Assembly (NCBI GenBank): GCA_946480525.1 | Contig: CAMLLA010000183.1 | Span: 1 to 8,034, forward strand | DNA: 8,034 nucleotides | Direction: 5' to 3' | DNA from: an uncultured Asticcacaulis sp. | Lineage (GTDB): Bacteria; Pseudomonadota; Alphaproteobacteria; Caulobacterales; Caulobacteraceae | In this document: in pieces, positions 1-6,098 of the stretch | How positions within the stretch are numbered: position 1 is the stretch's first letter | How the letters are laid out: every line of letters begins with the position of its first letter | The notes under the pieces: generated by a model | What the model was told of the DNA's origin: nothing | The model's database searches: none | The model's input: only the letters and a program-made list of their open reading frames with translations | Translations under genes and position numbers: made by a program

Positions 1-34
1 TGGCCAGGGCTACGGATCGATACGTTTGGAACAT
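1..34 (-). CDS. 5' end of an unidentified minus-strand gene, running off the left edge
   Basis: Only the first 11 codons are visible, reading MFQTYRSVALA. The case for a real start is an ATG at 34..32 with a strong Shine-Dalgarno GGAGG at 45..41, six bases upstream. It lies on the same strand as the rest of the window and downstream of the terminator at 230-262, so it probably has its own promoter. The short basic-then-hydrophobic start would fit the beginning of a signal peptide, but too little is present to say so. No function can be assigned. Confidence 0.45.
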   Translation of the reverse strand, partial: MFQTYRSVALA

Positions 35-45
35 CGGTAACCTCC

Positions 46-229
46 ATAAAAATGCGCCCGTAACGCCTGAAAGAAGGCTCCACTCCGGGCTCCCTGCCTA
101 ATGTCATGGATATTAACCATTTCCCCGGAAGGAACAATTTCGCCGTCCGGCGGAATCACAAAGTAAACCGTAAGATTTCCGCAAGGCCGGGATTTTATCG
201 ATTTCTGACCTCAATTCACGAAATCCCGA
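46..229. other. Intergenic spacer, no gene recognised
   Basis: This stretch lies between the terminator of the glycine-zipper gene and the ribosome binding site of the partial gene at the left edge. Open reading frames crossing it are shadows without a ribosome binding site or family features. It presumably carries the promoter of the partial gene, but I could not pick out a convincing -35/-10 pair. No repeat or RNA gene was seen. Confidence 0.4.
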
Positions 230-262
230 CAAAAAAAGCTCCCGGGCCAGTGGCCCGGGAGA
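230..262 (-). terminator. Rho-independent terminator after the glycine-zipper gene
   Basis: A perfect 10-bp inverted repeat (239-248 with 252-261, arms CTCCCGGGCC and GGCCCGGGAG) encloses a 3-nt loop. Read on the minus strand, the GC-rich stem is followed by a run of seven T (complement of A 231-237). It sits about 28 nt past the stop codon of the glycine-zipper gene, the expected place. On the plus strand the stem is followed only by ACCTTTTCT, so the minus direction is clearly favoured. Confidence 0.9.
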
Positions 263-289
263 CCTTTTCTCTCACCGATCGAAAGGCAT

Positions 290-847
290 CTATTTGCGAT
301 GCCAGTATCCGTCGCGGTCCTGCCAGTAGCCGCGCGGCGGCCGTCCTTCGTGCCAGCGTCCGCGGCTGTCACGCCAGCCGTCGCGCCAGTTGGTATTGTC
401 CTGATAGCTGTAGGGCGGCGGACCGCTACGGCGGTTGCGGTCGTAATAGACTTCGGAATACATGCTCGACGGCGGACGCTGCTCGTAGAAGACCGGAACA
501 TAGCCGGACGGTCCGCGGGGCGGGTCGTAGTACCTGCCCTGATAGGCAAAATATTCGCCATTATAACATTTGACGCTGTTCTTGCCGATGTTCTGGCCGA
601 CCGCGCCGCCGACAACAGCGCCAACCACGGCGCCGAGGCCACGCTCATTCTTGGAAACCTGGCTGCCGAGCAAACCACCCGCGACAGCGCCAAGGATCAA
701 TCCGTTACGCTTGGCTTCCGTCTGTTTGACGTAGCAATAGCCGTCGTAATTGCGCACTTCGTAGCGTTGTTGTGCGTTCGCCATGACCGGAACGGCCAGG
801 ACCATCGCCAGACCTGCCGCTACAGCAATTTTTGCTGTCTTTTCCAT
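290..847 (-). CDS. Secreted glycine-zipper protein of unknown function
   Basis: The predicted protein has 185 residues. Residues 1-25 form a signal peptide (basic start, hydrophobic core, ANA end before QQ). There is no lipobox cysteine, so it is probably not a lipoprotein. Residues 49-88 form a glycine zipper of two segments with GxxxG spacing, as in the Rick_17kDa_Anti / glycine-zipper 2TM families. Cys38 and Cys94 flank the zipper and could form a disulfide. The tail (about 105-185) is rich in Tyr, Pro, Arg and Trp, with repeated short W-containing units (WRDGW, GRW, GYW, GYW). The ATG at 847 is chosen because AGGA lies nine bases upstream; a GTG 18 nt further up would overlap that site. 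The gene lies 123 nt after thiL and ends at a strong terminator, so it is probably its own unit. A cell-envelope role is inference. Confidence 0.8.
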   Translation of the reverse strand: MEKTAKIAVAAGLAMVLAVPVMANAQQRYEVRNYDGYCYVKQTEAKRNGLILGAVAGGLLGSQVSKNERGLGAVVGAVVGGAVGQNIGKNSVKCYNGEYFAYQGRYYDPPRGPSGYVPVFYEQRPPSSMYSEVYYDRNRRSGPPPYSYQDNTNWRDGWRDSRGRWHEGRPPRGYWQDRDGYWHRK

Positions 848-856
848 GATGTGCGT

Positions 857-863
857 TCCTCTC
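857..863 (-). promoter_or_regulatory. Ribosome binding site of the glycine-zipper gene
   Basis: On the minus strand this reads GAGAGGA, with nine bases between AGGA and the ATG at 847. It decides the start: the upstream in-frame GTG at 865 would place this site inside the coding sequence and leave no site of its own. Confidence 0.7.
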
Positions 864-881
864 ACAAGGTGTTATCAAGGA

Positions 882-910
882 ACGCTATGCCTGCCCTACC
901 CCCGCGGCAA
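882..910 (-). promoter_or_regulatory. Weak candidate promoter for the glycine-zipper gene
   Basis: On the minus strand TTGCCG (910..905) and TAGCGT (887..882) are 17 bases apart, about 35 bases before the start codon. The match to the sigma-70 type consensus is modest. The rest of the thiL to glycine-zipper gap (866-970) shows no convincing terminator, so readthrough from thiL is also possible. Confidence 0.25.
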
Positions 911-970
911 TTCCGCAGGCCAATGGAAACTGCCAATCGTTTGTAAGATTTCGCTAAACGAGAGGTGCGG

Positions 971-1945
971 CTACAGCGGATGCCGATATCCCTTGGTTTC
1001 GACATCGACACGGCGGCCATCGGCCCAAAGCTCCGCGCCTGCCGGTGTATCGTCAGACATGCCGATGCAGTCCCCGATCTCATAGAAGCCGGACATGACC
1101 AGAACCTTCGCCCCGGCCTCGTCCGCCGCGCACAGGATCTGATAGTCGTCGCCGCCGGTCACCAGGGCCACGGGGCTGATGCCGGACGCAATCGCCGCGC
1201 GCGCCGTCAGCGAGGTCGGCACCTTGTTCAGGTCGATGCGTATCATCAGGCCGTTGGCCCGCGCCATATGATCGGCATCGGCCAGCAGGCCGTCCGATAT
1301 ATCCATCGAGGCGCGTGCATTGTCGCGGACGCACGTGGCCAGGTCGGCCCTGATTTCAGGAAGATGGTACGACATCATCAGTTCGTTCATGTCGTCGTTG
1401 GGAACGCCCATCAACTGGCCTTCCAGCGCCTTGAGGCCCAGATAGGCCTGGCCGATATATCCGCTGACCAGCACCTTGTCGCCCGGGCGCGCGCCCATAC
1501 GCGACAGGGCGCGACCGGCAGGCACTTTCCCGAACATGGTCATCGAAACGTGCAGCGGGCCATAGGTCGAAACTGTGTCGCCCCCGAACAGGTCCAGGCC
1601 GAAACGATCCTGCTCGATCTTCAGTCCGCGTGCGAAGTCCTGCTTTTCGGCGAAGGTGGTGCCGCGCGGCCAGGCGGTGATCAACTGATATCCGTAAGGC
1701 CTGGCGCCCTTGGCCACGATATCTGACAGGTTGACGCGCATCAGCTTGCGCGCCACCAGGTCGAGCGGATCGTGCTCAAAGAAATGGATGCCGGCCACGA
1801 TAGCGTCGGTATTGACGACAATATCGTGTGCACCATCCGCCGGCAGGACCGATACGTCGTCGATCAGTCCCCTCGCCTCGCGGCTGAGTCCCGCCAGAGG
1901 CTTGAAAAGCTGGTCGATGATCGAGAATTCGTCGTGTTCGGTCAT
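971..1945 (-). CDS. thiL: Thiamine-monophosphate kinase ThiL
   Basis: ThiL phosphorylates thiamine phosphate to thiamine diphosphate with ATP, the last step of cofactor synthesis in the cytoplasm. The 324 residues match the family length (about 310-350) and carry its landmarks in order: the acidic pair DD at 29-30, NTD at 45-47 followed by GIHF, NLSDI at 72-76, GGDT at 121-124, a Gly-rich SGYIGQAYLGL at 161-171, DISDGL at 215-220, and GGDDY at 264-268. These residues bind magnesium and nucleotide in AIR-synthase/ThiL-type proteins. The glycine that usually precedes the first DD is Ile28 here, a small deviation. The ATG is supported by GGGAGGG six bases upstream. The gene follows nusB after about 101 nt; the nusB-thiL pairing is common in proteobacteria. 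Confidence 0.95.
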   Translation of the reverse strand: MTEHDEFSIIDQLFKPLAGLSREARGLIDDVSVLPADGAHDIVVNTDAIVAGIHFFEHDPLDLVARKLMRVNLSDIVAKGARPYGYQLITAWPRGTTFAEKQDFARGLKIEQDRFGLDLFGGDTVSTYGPLHVSMTMFGKVPAGRALSRMGARPGDKVLVSGYIGQAYLGLKALEGQLMGVPNDDMNELMMSYHLPEIRADLATCVRDNARASMDISDGLLADADHMARANGLMIRIDLNKVPTSLTARAAIASGISPVALVTGGDDYQILCAADEAGAKVLVMSGFYEIGDCIGMSDDTPAGAELWADGRRVDVETKGYRHPL

Positions 1946-1950
1946 GTTCG

Positions 1951-1967
1951 CCCTCCCATATCGGGAG
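1951..1967 (-). promoter_or_regulatory. thiL ribosome binding site inside a small hairpin
   Basis: On the minus strand CTCCC (1967..1963), a 5-nt loop GATAT and GGGAG (1957..1953) can pair. The 3' arm is the core of the thiL Shine-Dalgarno GGGAGGG (1957..1951), six bases before the ATG. A 5-bp GC-rich stem could lower translation. Its use in regulation is inference. Confidence 0.35.
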
Positions 1968-1991
1968 ACGCGTTATTTATCCAAACAGGCG

Positions 1992-2033
1992 AAAAATCAA
2001 TGCGGGAAAGGGCGTTGTCCGCGAAACTTCCCG
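1992..2033 (-). terminator. Possible weak terminator or attenuator between nusB and thiL
   Basis: Read on the minus strand, CGGGAA (2033..2028) pairs with TTCCCG (2008..2003), extendable by one G-U pair, around a 19-nt interior that can form a short GCG/CGC stem. A run of five T (1996..1992) follows after six bases. The loose loop and the distance to the T run make this weaker than a standard terminator. The same T-rich stretch also reads TTGATT ... TAAATA, a possible but poor promoter for thiL. Confidence 0.25.
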
Positions 2034-2046
2034 TGAACAGGTATGG

Positions 2047-2613
2047 TTAAGACCTGACATCCTTGCCGATGCCGTCCAGCGCGCCATTGACGAACCGCGC
2101 CTCGGTTTCGCCGAAGAAGGCCCTGGCAATTTCGACATATTCGTTGATGATGACTTCCAGGCCGACATCCTTGCGGAACTTCAGCTCCCATGCGCCGGCG
2201 CGCAGAATGGCGCGCACCGTCGTATCCAGGCGTTCGATTCGCCAGCCGGCCGCCAGCCGGTCAGAGATTAGCAGGTCGATAGACGCCTGTTCCTTGACGA
2301 TCATGCGCGCGCCCTCGGCGAAATAGGCCTCGTCGGCCTCCGCCAGTTGCTCGCCGTCAAGATCGCCCTCAAACCGGTAGTCGGAAAATTCGCGGATGAC
2401 GGATTCGACACCGGCACCCGTCAGTTCCATCTGATACAGCGCCTGTACCAGAACCAGCCGCGCCACCGTTCGGGCGCGCTTCTGCTTCTTCGTCAGACCC
2501 GATGACGGACGTGCACCTTCTTGGGCGTCTTCCTGGGCGTTCAGTTGCTCGATCACCGCCTTGAGGCTGGTAGGCTTGCGGATTTCGTTGTCGTCGGACG
2601 GCTGATCAACCAC
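2047..2613 (-). CDS. nusB: Transcription antitermination factor NusB
   Basis: NusB binds boxA RNA with ribosomal protein S10 (NusE) and helps RNA polymerase antiterminate on rRNA operons. The NusB fold occupies about residues 45-185 of 188. It begins with a basic segment ([20 protein letters not shown], 42-61) typical of the RNA-binding N-terminus. It ends with the family signature INEYVEIAR (156-164) and FVNGALDGI (174-182). Residues 1-44 are an acidic, Gln-rich extension absent from E. coli NusB and probably disordered. The start is GTG at 2613, supported by GGAGGG (2627..2622) eight bases upstream; there is no usable ATG before the domain. The gene overlaps the end of ribH by 8 nt, implying translational coupling. 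The ribH-nusB pair is a widely conserved neighbourhood. Confidence 0.95.
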   Translation of the reverse strand: MVDQPSDDNEIRKPTSLKAVIEQLNAQEDAQEGARPSSGLTKKQKRARTVARLVLVQALYQMELTGAGVESVIREFSDYRFEGDLDGEQLAEADEAYFAEGARMIVKEQASIDLLISDRLAAGWRIERLDTTVRAILRAGAWELKFRKDVGLEVIINEYVEIARAFFGETEARFVNGALDGIGKDVRS

Positions 2614-3079
2614 GGACCGAGCCCTCCAGCAGCGACTTGCGCAGTTCGATCATGCTTAAGGCAACCTTGGCGACCGTGCCGCCCTTGTCACCTTCCGAAC
2701 GGCGCGCGCGCGCCCAGGCCTGCTCTTCGTCCTCGACCGTCAGGACGCCATAGCCGATCGCCAGGCGCTGGGTGTAGCTCAGCTCCATCAGGCCGCGCGC
2801 CGACTCGTTACAGACATAGTCGTAATGGGTGGTCTCGCCGCGAATGACGACGCCGAGGGCAACATAGCCGTCGTATTTCACGCCCATCGGGCGGTGCGCG
2901 GCGTCCTCGGCCATGGCGATGGCCGCCGGCAGTTCGAAAGCGCCCGGCACGGTTACGACGTCATAGTCGATGCCATGGGCCTCAAGCGCGTCCTTTGCTC
3001 CGGCGAGCAATTCGTCGGAGAGGTCGTCGTAAAAGCGGCTTTCGACGATAAGGATGCGCAGCGGGGTTTCTGGGGACAA
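2606..3079 (-). CDS. ribH: 6,7-dimethyl-8-ribityllumazine synthase RibH
   Basis: RibH condenses 5-amino-6-ribitylaminouracil with 3,4-dihydroxy-2-butanone 4-phosphate to make 6,7-dimethyl-8-ribityllumazine, the penultimate step of riboflavin synthesis. The 157 residues fit the family. Visible motifs are ESRFYDDL (13-20, substrate-binding Phe region), VPGAFELP (44-51), [14 protein letters not shown] (76-89) with the catalytic-type His85, and [11 protein letters not shown] (111-121). The start is TTG at 3079: AGGA lies eight bases upstream (3091..3088), an in-frame TAA at 3101-3103 limits extension, and no ATG or GTG precedes the first beta strand. The gene is about 87 nt downstream of ribB, with a hairpin between, and overlaps nusB by 8 nt. 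The TTG start may keep expression modest (inference). Confidence 0.94.
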   Translation of the reverse strand: MSPETPLRILIVESRFYDDLSDELLAGAKDALEAHGIDYDVVTVPGAFELPAAIAMAEDAAHRPMGVKYDGYVALGVVIRGETTHYDYVCNESARGLMELSYTQRLAIGYGVLTVEDEEQAWARARRSEGDKGGTVAKVALSMIELRKSLLEGSVRG

Positions 3080-3105
3080 GGCGATGGTCCTGAATAGGCT
3101 TTAGG

Positions 3106-3131
3106 ATAAGGCACGCTCAATAGCGCCTTAT
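3106..3131 (-). other. Hairpin in the ribB-ribH intergenic gap
   Basis: On the minus strand ATAAGGCGC (3131..3123) pairs with GTGCCTTAT (3114..3106): a 9-bp stem with one G-U pair and an 8-nt loop. On the plus strand the same position is an A-C mismatch, so the structure favours minus-strand RNA. No T run follows, so it is not a standard terminator. It lies 26 nt before the TTG start of ribH. A role in RNA processing or in separating ribB from ribH expression is possible. Confidence 0.35.
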
Positions 3132-3166
3132 GGGCGAAAAAAGAAGTTCAAATTGACGCAGGTATT

Positions 3167-4294
3167 TTACAGCGTTTTCCAGTCAATAATGGACAGGCCA
3201 TAGCCTTCCAGCGCAGCGGGCTTCGGACGCGTGCCCGAAAGCGCGATCATCTCGCGAACGCCGAGATCGATCAGTATCTGCGCGCCAACGCCGTAGTCGC
3301 GTAACCCGCGCGCACCCTGGCCGGGTTCGTCGTCGGCACCGAATCGGTTCGACAGTACCTTGGCGTCCGGGTCGCGCAGCAAGACCATGACGGCTGGACC
3401 ATCGTGAGCCGCCAGGACCTGCATGGCCTGTTCGACATAGCCGGCGCGCATGCTGGGCCCAAGTCCGCCCAGTACGTCCGAAGCGATGTCGAGTTGATGC
3501 ATACGCACCAGGGTCGGCTTTCCGGCCTGGGGCAATTGCTTGACCAGTGCCAGATGTTCGGCGCCATCCAGGGTGTTGCGATAGACATAGAGGCGGAACT
3601 GGCCGCCCCATTGGCTTTCGAACGGACGTTCCAGCACACGTTCGACGAAGCGCTCGGTCCGGCGGCGATAGGCGATCAGGTCGGCGATGGTGCCGATTTT
3701 CAGGCCATGCAACTGACCGAACTTGATCAGGTCCGGGAGGCGCGCCATCGAACCGTCATCATTGATGATTTCGCAGATGACGCCAGCCGGCGACAGACCG
3801 GCCATGCGCGAAATGTCGACGGCAGCTTCGGTATGGCCGGCACGGACCAGCACGCCGCCATCGCGCGCCACAAGCGGGAAGACGTGGCCCGGGCTGACCA
3901 GGTCGCGCGAATCCTTTGTAGGATCGATGGCGACGGCAATGGTGTGGGCGCGATCCTTGGGCGAAATACCCGTGGTGATGCCGTCGCGCGCCTCGATCGA
4001 GACGGTGAAGGCCGTGCCGTTGCGCGCGCCGTTGTCATGGACCATTGGCGGCAGGCGCAGTTGTTTGGCGCGCTCGGCCGTGATCGACAGGCAGACCAGG
4101 CCACGCGCATGGCGCGCCATGAAATTGATGATATCGGGCGTCGCCATCTGTGCAGGGATGACAACATCACCCTCGTTTTCGCGATCTTCGGCGTCGATCA
4201 GGATATAGGGGCGGCCATTGCGCGCGTCCTCAAGGATGTCTTCGATGGCCGAGACAGGCGATTCCGGATCGTTGGAGATGGCGTTCAGACTCAT
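3167..4294 (-). CDS. ribB: 3,4-dihydroxy-2-butanone-4-phosphate synthase fused to a degenerate GTP cyclohydrolase II domain (RibBX type)
   Basis: The N-terminal half (about 12-210 of 375) is DHBP synthase, which converts ribulose 5-phosphate to the four-carbon unit for lumazine. It has the metal and substrate motif DAEDRENEGD (34-43), TAFTVSIEARDGITTGIS (94-111), GHVFPLVARDGGVLVRAGHTEA (136-157) and the GVICEI element (171-176). This half looks fully active. The C-terminal half (about 220-375) aligns with GTP cyclohydrolase II (LRDYGVGAQIL, LEGYGLSI), but the zinc signature is gone. Where RibA has a Cys-rich motif after an RVHS-like segment, this protein reads RMHQLDIASDVLGG, and the whole half has no cysteine. 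The usual TNNP-K segment is SGTRPKP. The ATG at 4294 lies 7 nt after the ribE stop; no clear Shine-Dalgarno is seen, so coupling to ribE is likely. A longer in-frame start at 4390 would lie inside ribE and is rejected. Confidence 0.92.
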   Translation of the reverse strand: MSLNAISNDPESPVSAIEDILEDARNGRPYILIDAEDRENEGDVVIPAQMATPDIINFMARHARGLVCLSITAERAKQLRLPPMVHDNGARNGTAFTVSIEARDGITTGISPKDRAHTIAVAIDPTKDSRDLVSPGHVFPLVARDGGVLVRAGHTEAAVDISRMAGLSPAGVICEIINDDGSMARLPDLIKFGQLHGLKIGTIADLIAYRRRTERFVERVLERPFESQWGGQFRLYVYRNTLDGAEHLALVKQLPQAGKPTLVRMHQLDIASDVLGGLGPSMRAGYVEQAMQVLAAHDGPAVMVLLRDPDAKVLSNRFGADDEPGQGARGLRDYGVGAQILIDLGVREMIALSGTRPKPAALEGYGLSIIDWKTL

Positions 4295-4301
4295 GACTGC
4301 A

Positions 4302-4907
4302 TTACTTTTGAATGGATGGTTCGGTTTCGAACCAACGCGCGGCATAGCGCGCAAGGCGGTCGACTTCAAGATTAACGAAGTCGCCGACAACCGTCTGCGA
4401 CAATGTGGTGTGCGTCCAGGTGTGCGGAATGATGTTGACGCCGAAGGTGTGGCCCTCGACTTCGTTGATTGTCAGTGAAATGCCGTCGAGCGCCACCGAA
4501 CCCTTGGGCGCGATAAAACGGTGCAGCGGATCGGGCGCACGGAACTTGAGGCGATAGCTATCGCCGTCCCTTGTGACGCTCAACAGTTCCGCCAGGCCAT
4601 CGACGTGGCCGGAGACAATGTGCCCGCCCAGTTCGTCGCCGATCTTCAGCGCCCGCTCCAGATTGACTCGCATGCCTTCGCGCCACGTGCCGAGATTGGT
4701 GACGTTGAGCGTCTCGTTCGAGACGTCCAGGCGATAGGTGTTGTCCGTCTTCGAGACGACGGTCAGGCAGCAGCCGGCGTGACTGATCGATGCGCCCAAT
4801 TCGACGTCGGAAAGGTCGAAATCGACCTGCATGGTGATGTGCGCGCCGGCGTCGGATGCCTCCAGCTTCGCAATTGTGCCCATGCTTGAGATAATGCCGG
4901 TAAACAC
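4302..4907 (-). CDS. ribE: Riboflavin synthase (alpha subunit)
   Basis: Riboflavin synthase dismutates two 6,7-dimethyl-8-ribityllumazine molecules into riboflavin and the ribitylaminouracil that RibH reuses. The 201 residues make two lumazine-binding barrels of about 95 residues, each with its signature. The first has MFTGII at the N-terminus, CLTV (47-50) and SNETL (63-67). The second has GGHIVSGHVDG (94-104), LDGISLTIN (140-148) and IPHTWTHTTL (160-169). The start is GTG at 4907. It is fixed by the invariant MFTGI N-terminus and by AGGA (4918..4915) seven bases upstream, which overlaps the ribD stop region. The gene lies 9 nt after ribD and 7 nt before ribB. The symbol ribC is also used for this enzyme (as in E. 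coli). Confidence 0.96.
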   Translation of the reverse strand: MFTGIISSMGTIAKLEASDAGAHITMQVDFDLSDVELGASISHAGCCLTVVSKTDNTYRLDVSNETLNVTNLGTWREGMRVNLERALKIGDELGGHIVSGHVDGLAELLSVTRDGDSYRLKFRAPDPLHRFIAPKGSVALDGISLTINEVEGHTFGVNIIPHTWTHTTLSQTVVGDFVNLEVDRLARYAARWFETEPSIQK

Positions 4908-4916
4908 GTCTATTTC

Positions 4917-5567
4917 CTAGCTTAATTCGTAGCTTTCCCAGAGATCGTCGCCCACCGTCTGTACGGCAAGGCGGTCGAAACGGTACATCTGCCCCAAGTC
5001 CGTTACATTGAGATGGCCGATGACCGGCCGCCCGTCTCCCCCCATTATGGTGGGCGCGCGGAACCATTCAAGGCGATCGACCAGGCCGGCTTGCAGAAAA
5101 GCTGTCGCAATCACGCCGCCGCCTTCGACGAACAGGCTCTCGATCCCGGCCTTCGACAGGGCGTCGAGCGCGGCCACCAGATCAACGCGCTGATGCCGGG
5201 TCGGCACCTTGATGGCCTTGACCTGGGCCGCCAGCATTTCACCCGGCAGGTCGACGGTCGTTACAACCCAGGTCGGGATGATGCGTGCGGTCTGGGCCAG
5301 CTTGGAATTGAGCGGCAGGCGCCCGCGCGAATCGAGCACCACCCGCGTCGGCTGATAACCTTCGTAGTTCGGCAGCCGCACAGTCAGTTCCGGGTCGTCG
5401 GCTATGGCCGTCTCAATGCCGACCAGCACGGCGTCGTGGGCGCTACGCAGTTCATGGACAACGCTGCGCGCCTCTTCACCGGTAATCCAGCGCGATACGC
5501 CGGCCGCCGTGGCGATCTTGCCGTCGAGCGTCGTTGCGAGCTTTAAAGTAATCGAGGGTCTGGCCAC
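4917..5567 (-). CDS. ribD: RibD C-terminal reductase domain only: 5-amino-6-(5-phosphoribosylamino)uracil reductase
   Basis: This enzyme reduces the ribosyl side chain of the pyrimidine intermediate to ribityl with NADPH. The 216 residues cover the whole RibD_C fold: TLDGKIA (13-19), SRWITG (25-30), the LRSAHDAVLVG segment (40-50), DDPELTVR (57-64), the cofactor-type VEGGG (147-151), and FLQAGLVDRL (157-166). Bacterial RibD usually has about 360 residues, with an N-terminal zinc deaminase (HAE and PCxxxGxxPPC motifs); nothing of it is present. An in-frame TGA at 5577-5579 rules out a longer reading, and the preceding sequence codes nrdR. The start is GTG at 5567, sharing one base with the nrdR stop (TAGTG). 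No Shine-Dalgarno is visible, so translation probably depends on termination of nrdR. No frameshift or decay is apparent in the reductase, so it is likely functional. Confidence 0.92.
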   Translation of the reverse strand: MARPSITLKLATTLDGKIATAAGVSRWITGEEARSVVHELRSAHDAVLVGIETAIADDPELTVRLPNYEGYQPTRVVLDSRGRLPLNSKLAQTARIIPTWVVTTVDLPGEMLAAQVKAIKVPTRHQRVDLVAALDALSKAGIESLFVEGGGVIATAFLQAGLVDRLEWFRAPTIMGGDGRPVIGHLNVTDLGQMYRFDRLAVQTVGDDLWESYELS

Positions 5568-6094
5568 TAGGCGTCGTCAGTGGGAGACAGGTCCTGCTCG
5601 CCCAGGCCACGGCGGATATCGTGCGGATCGTCGAGCACATCATTGCTCAGACCTTCGTCGCCCAGGAAACGGGCGAAGTCCGAAGTTTCGCGGAAATCGC
5701 GATAGACGCTGGCATAGCGGACATAGGCCACGACATCGAGCGTACGCAGCGCCTTCATGACCAGTTCACCCACGGCTTCGGACGGAATATCGGTCTCGCC
5801 CATACTTTCCAGTTGGCGGACAATGCCCGAGACCATGCGGTCGATGCGCTCCTGCTCGATCGGCCGCTTACGCAGCGCAATCGACACCGACCGCTCCAGC
5901 TTGGTGCGATCGAACGGCGTGCGCCGCCCGGACCGCTTGACGATCATCAGTTCGCGCAGTTGCACGCGCTCGAAAGTCGTAAAACGGCCGCCGCATTCCG
6001 GGCACGACCGGCGGCGACGGATCGCGGCGCCGTCTTCCGACGGCCGCGAATCCTTCACCTGGGTCTCCATATTTCCGCAGAATGGGCAGCGCAT
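5567..6094 (-). CDS. nrdR: Transcriptional repressor NrdR
   Basis: NrdR is a nucleotide-sensing repressor of ribonucleotide reductase genes; it binds NrdR boxes when ATP/dATP occupy its cone. The zinc ribbon fills residues 1-43: MRCPFC with Cys3 and Cys6, DSRP (15-18), the Arg run IRRRR (25-29), and CPEC with Cys31 and Cys34, ending FTTFER (38-43). An ATP-cone follows at about 49-139, starting [15 protein letters not shown] and ending [11 protein letters not shown]. The 175 residues exceed the usual 150 or so because of an acidic tail (about 145-175), probably disordered. The ATG at 6094 lies 4 nt after the glyA stop, with only a weak site upstream, so it is likely coupled to glyA. The glyA-nrdR-rib-nusB order is a common alphaproteobacterial arrangement. 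No NrdR box was recognised in the window. Confidence 0.97.
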   Translation of the reverse strand: MRCPFCGNMETQVKDSRPSEDGAAIRRRRSCPECGGRFTTFERVQLRELMIVKRSGRRTPFDRTKLERSVSIALRKRPIEQERIDRMVSGIVRQLESMGETDIPSEAVGELVMKALRTLDVVAYVRYASVYRDFRETSDFARFLGDEGLSNDVLDDPHDIRRGLGEQDLSPTDDA

Positions 6095-6098
6095 GGTC

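Noticed and set aside
299..946. A plus-strand open frame antisense to the glycine-zipper gene
   Set aside because: It is low-complexity Ala/Val/Arg sequence with no ribosome binding site. The opposite strand has a signal peptide, a ribosome binding site and a terminator.
170..952. The same 10-mer (GAAATCTTAC, minus strand) upstream of two minus-strand genes, at 170-179 and 943-952
   Set aside because: Tens of 10-mer matches are expected by chance in 8 kb, and flanking bases do not match, so it is not evidence for a shared operator.
3119..3160. Possible promoter (TTGAAC ... GCTATT) before ribH
   Set aside because: The spacing of about 20 nt is too long for either the sigma-70 or the Caulobacter-type consensus, and the elements overlap the hairpin.
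3404..4375. A 323-codon plus-strand frame antisense to ribB
   Set aside because: The composition is typical of a shadow frame. The opposite strand carries clear DHBP synthase motifs.
4295..4390. A 32-codon N-terminal extension of ribB
   Set aside because: It would lie wholly inside ribE. The ATG at 4294, just after the ribE stop, starts near the DHBP synthase domain and fits the operon spacing.
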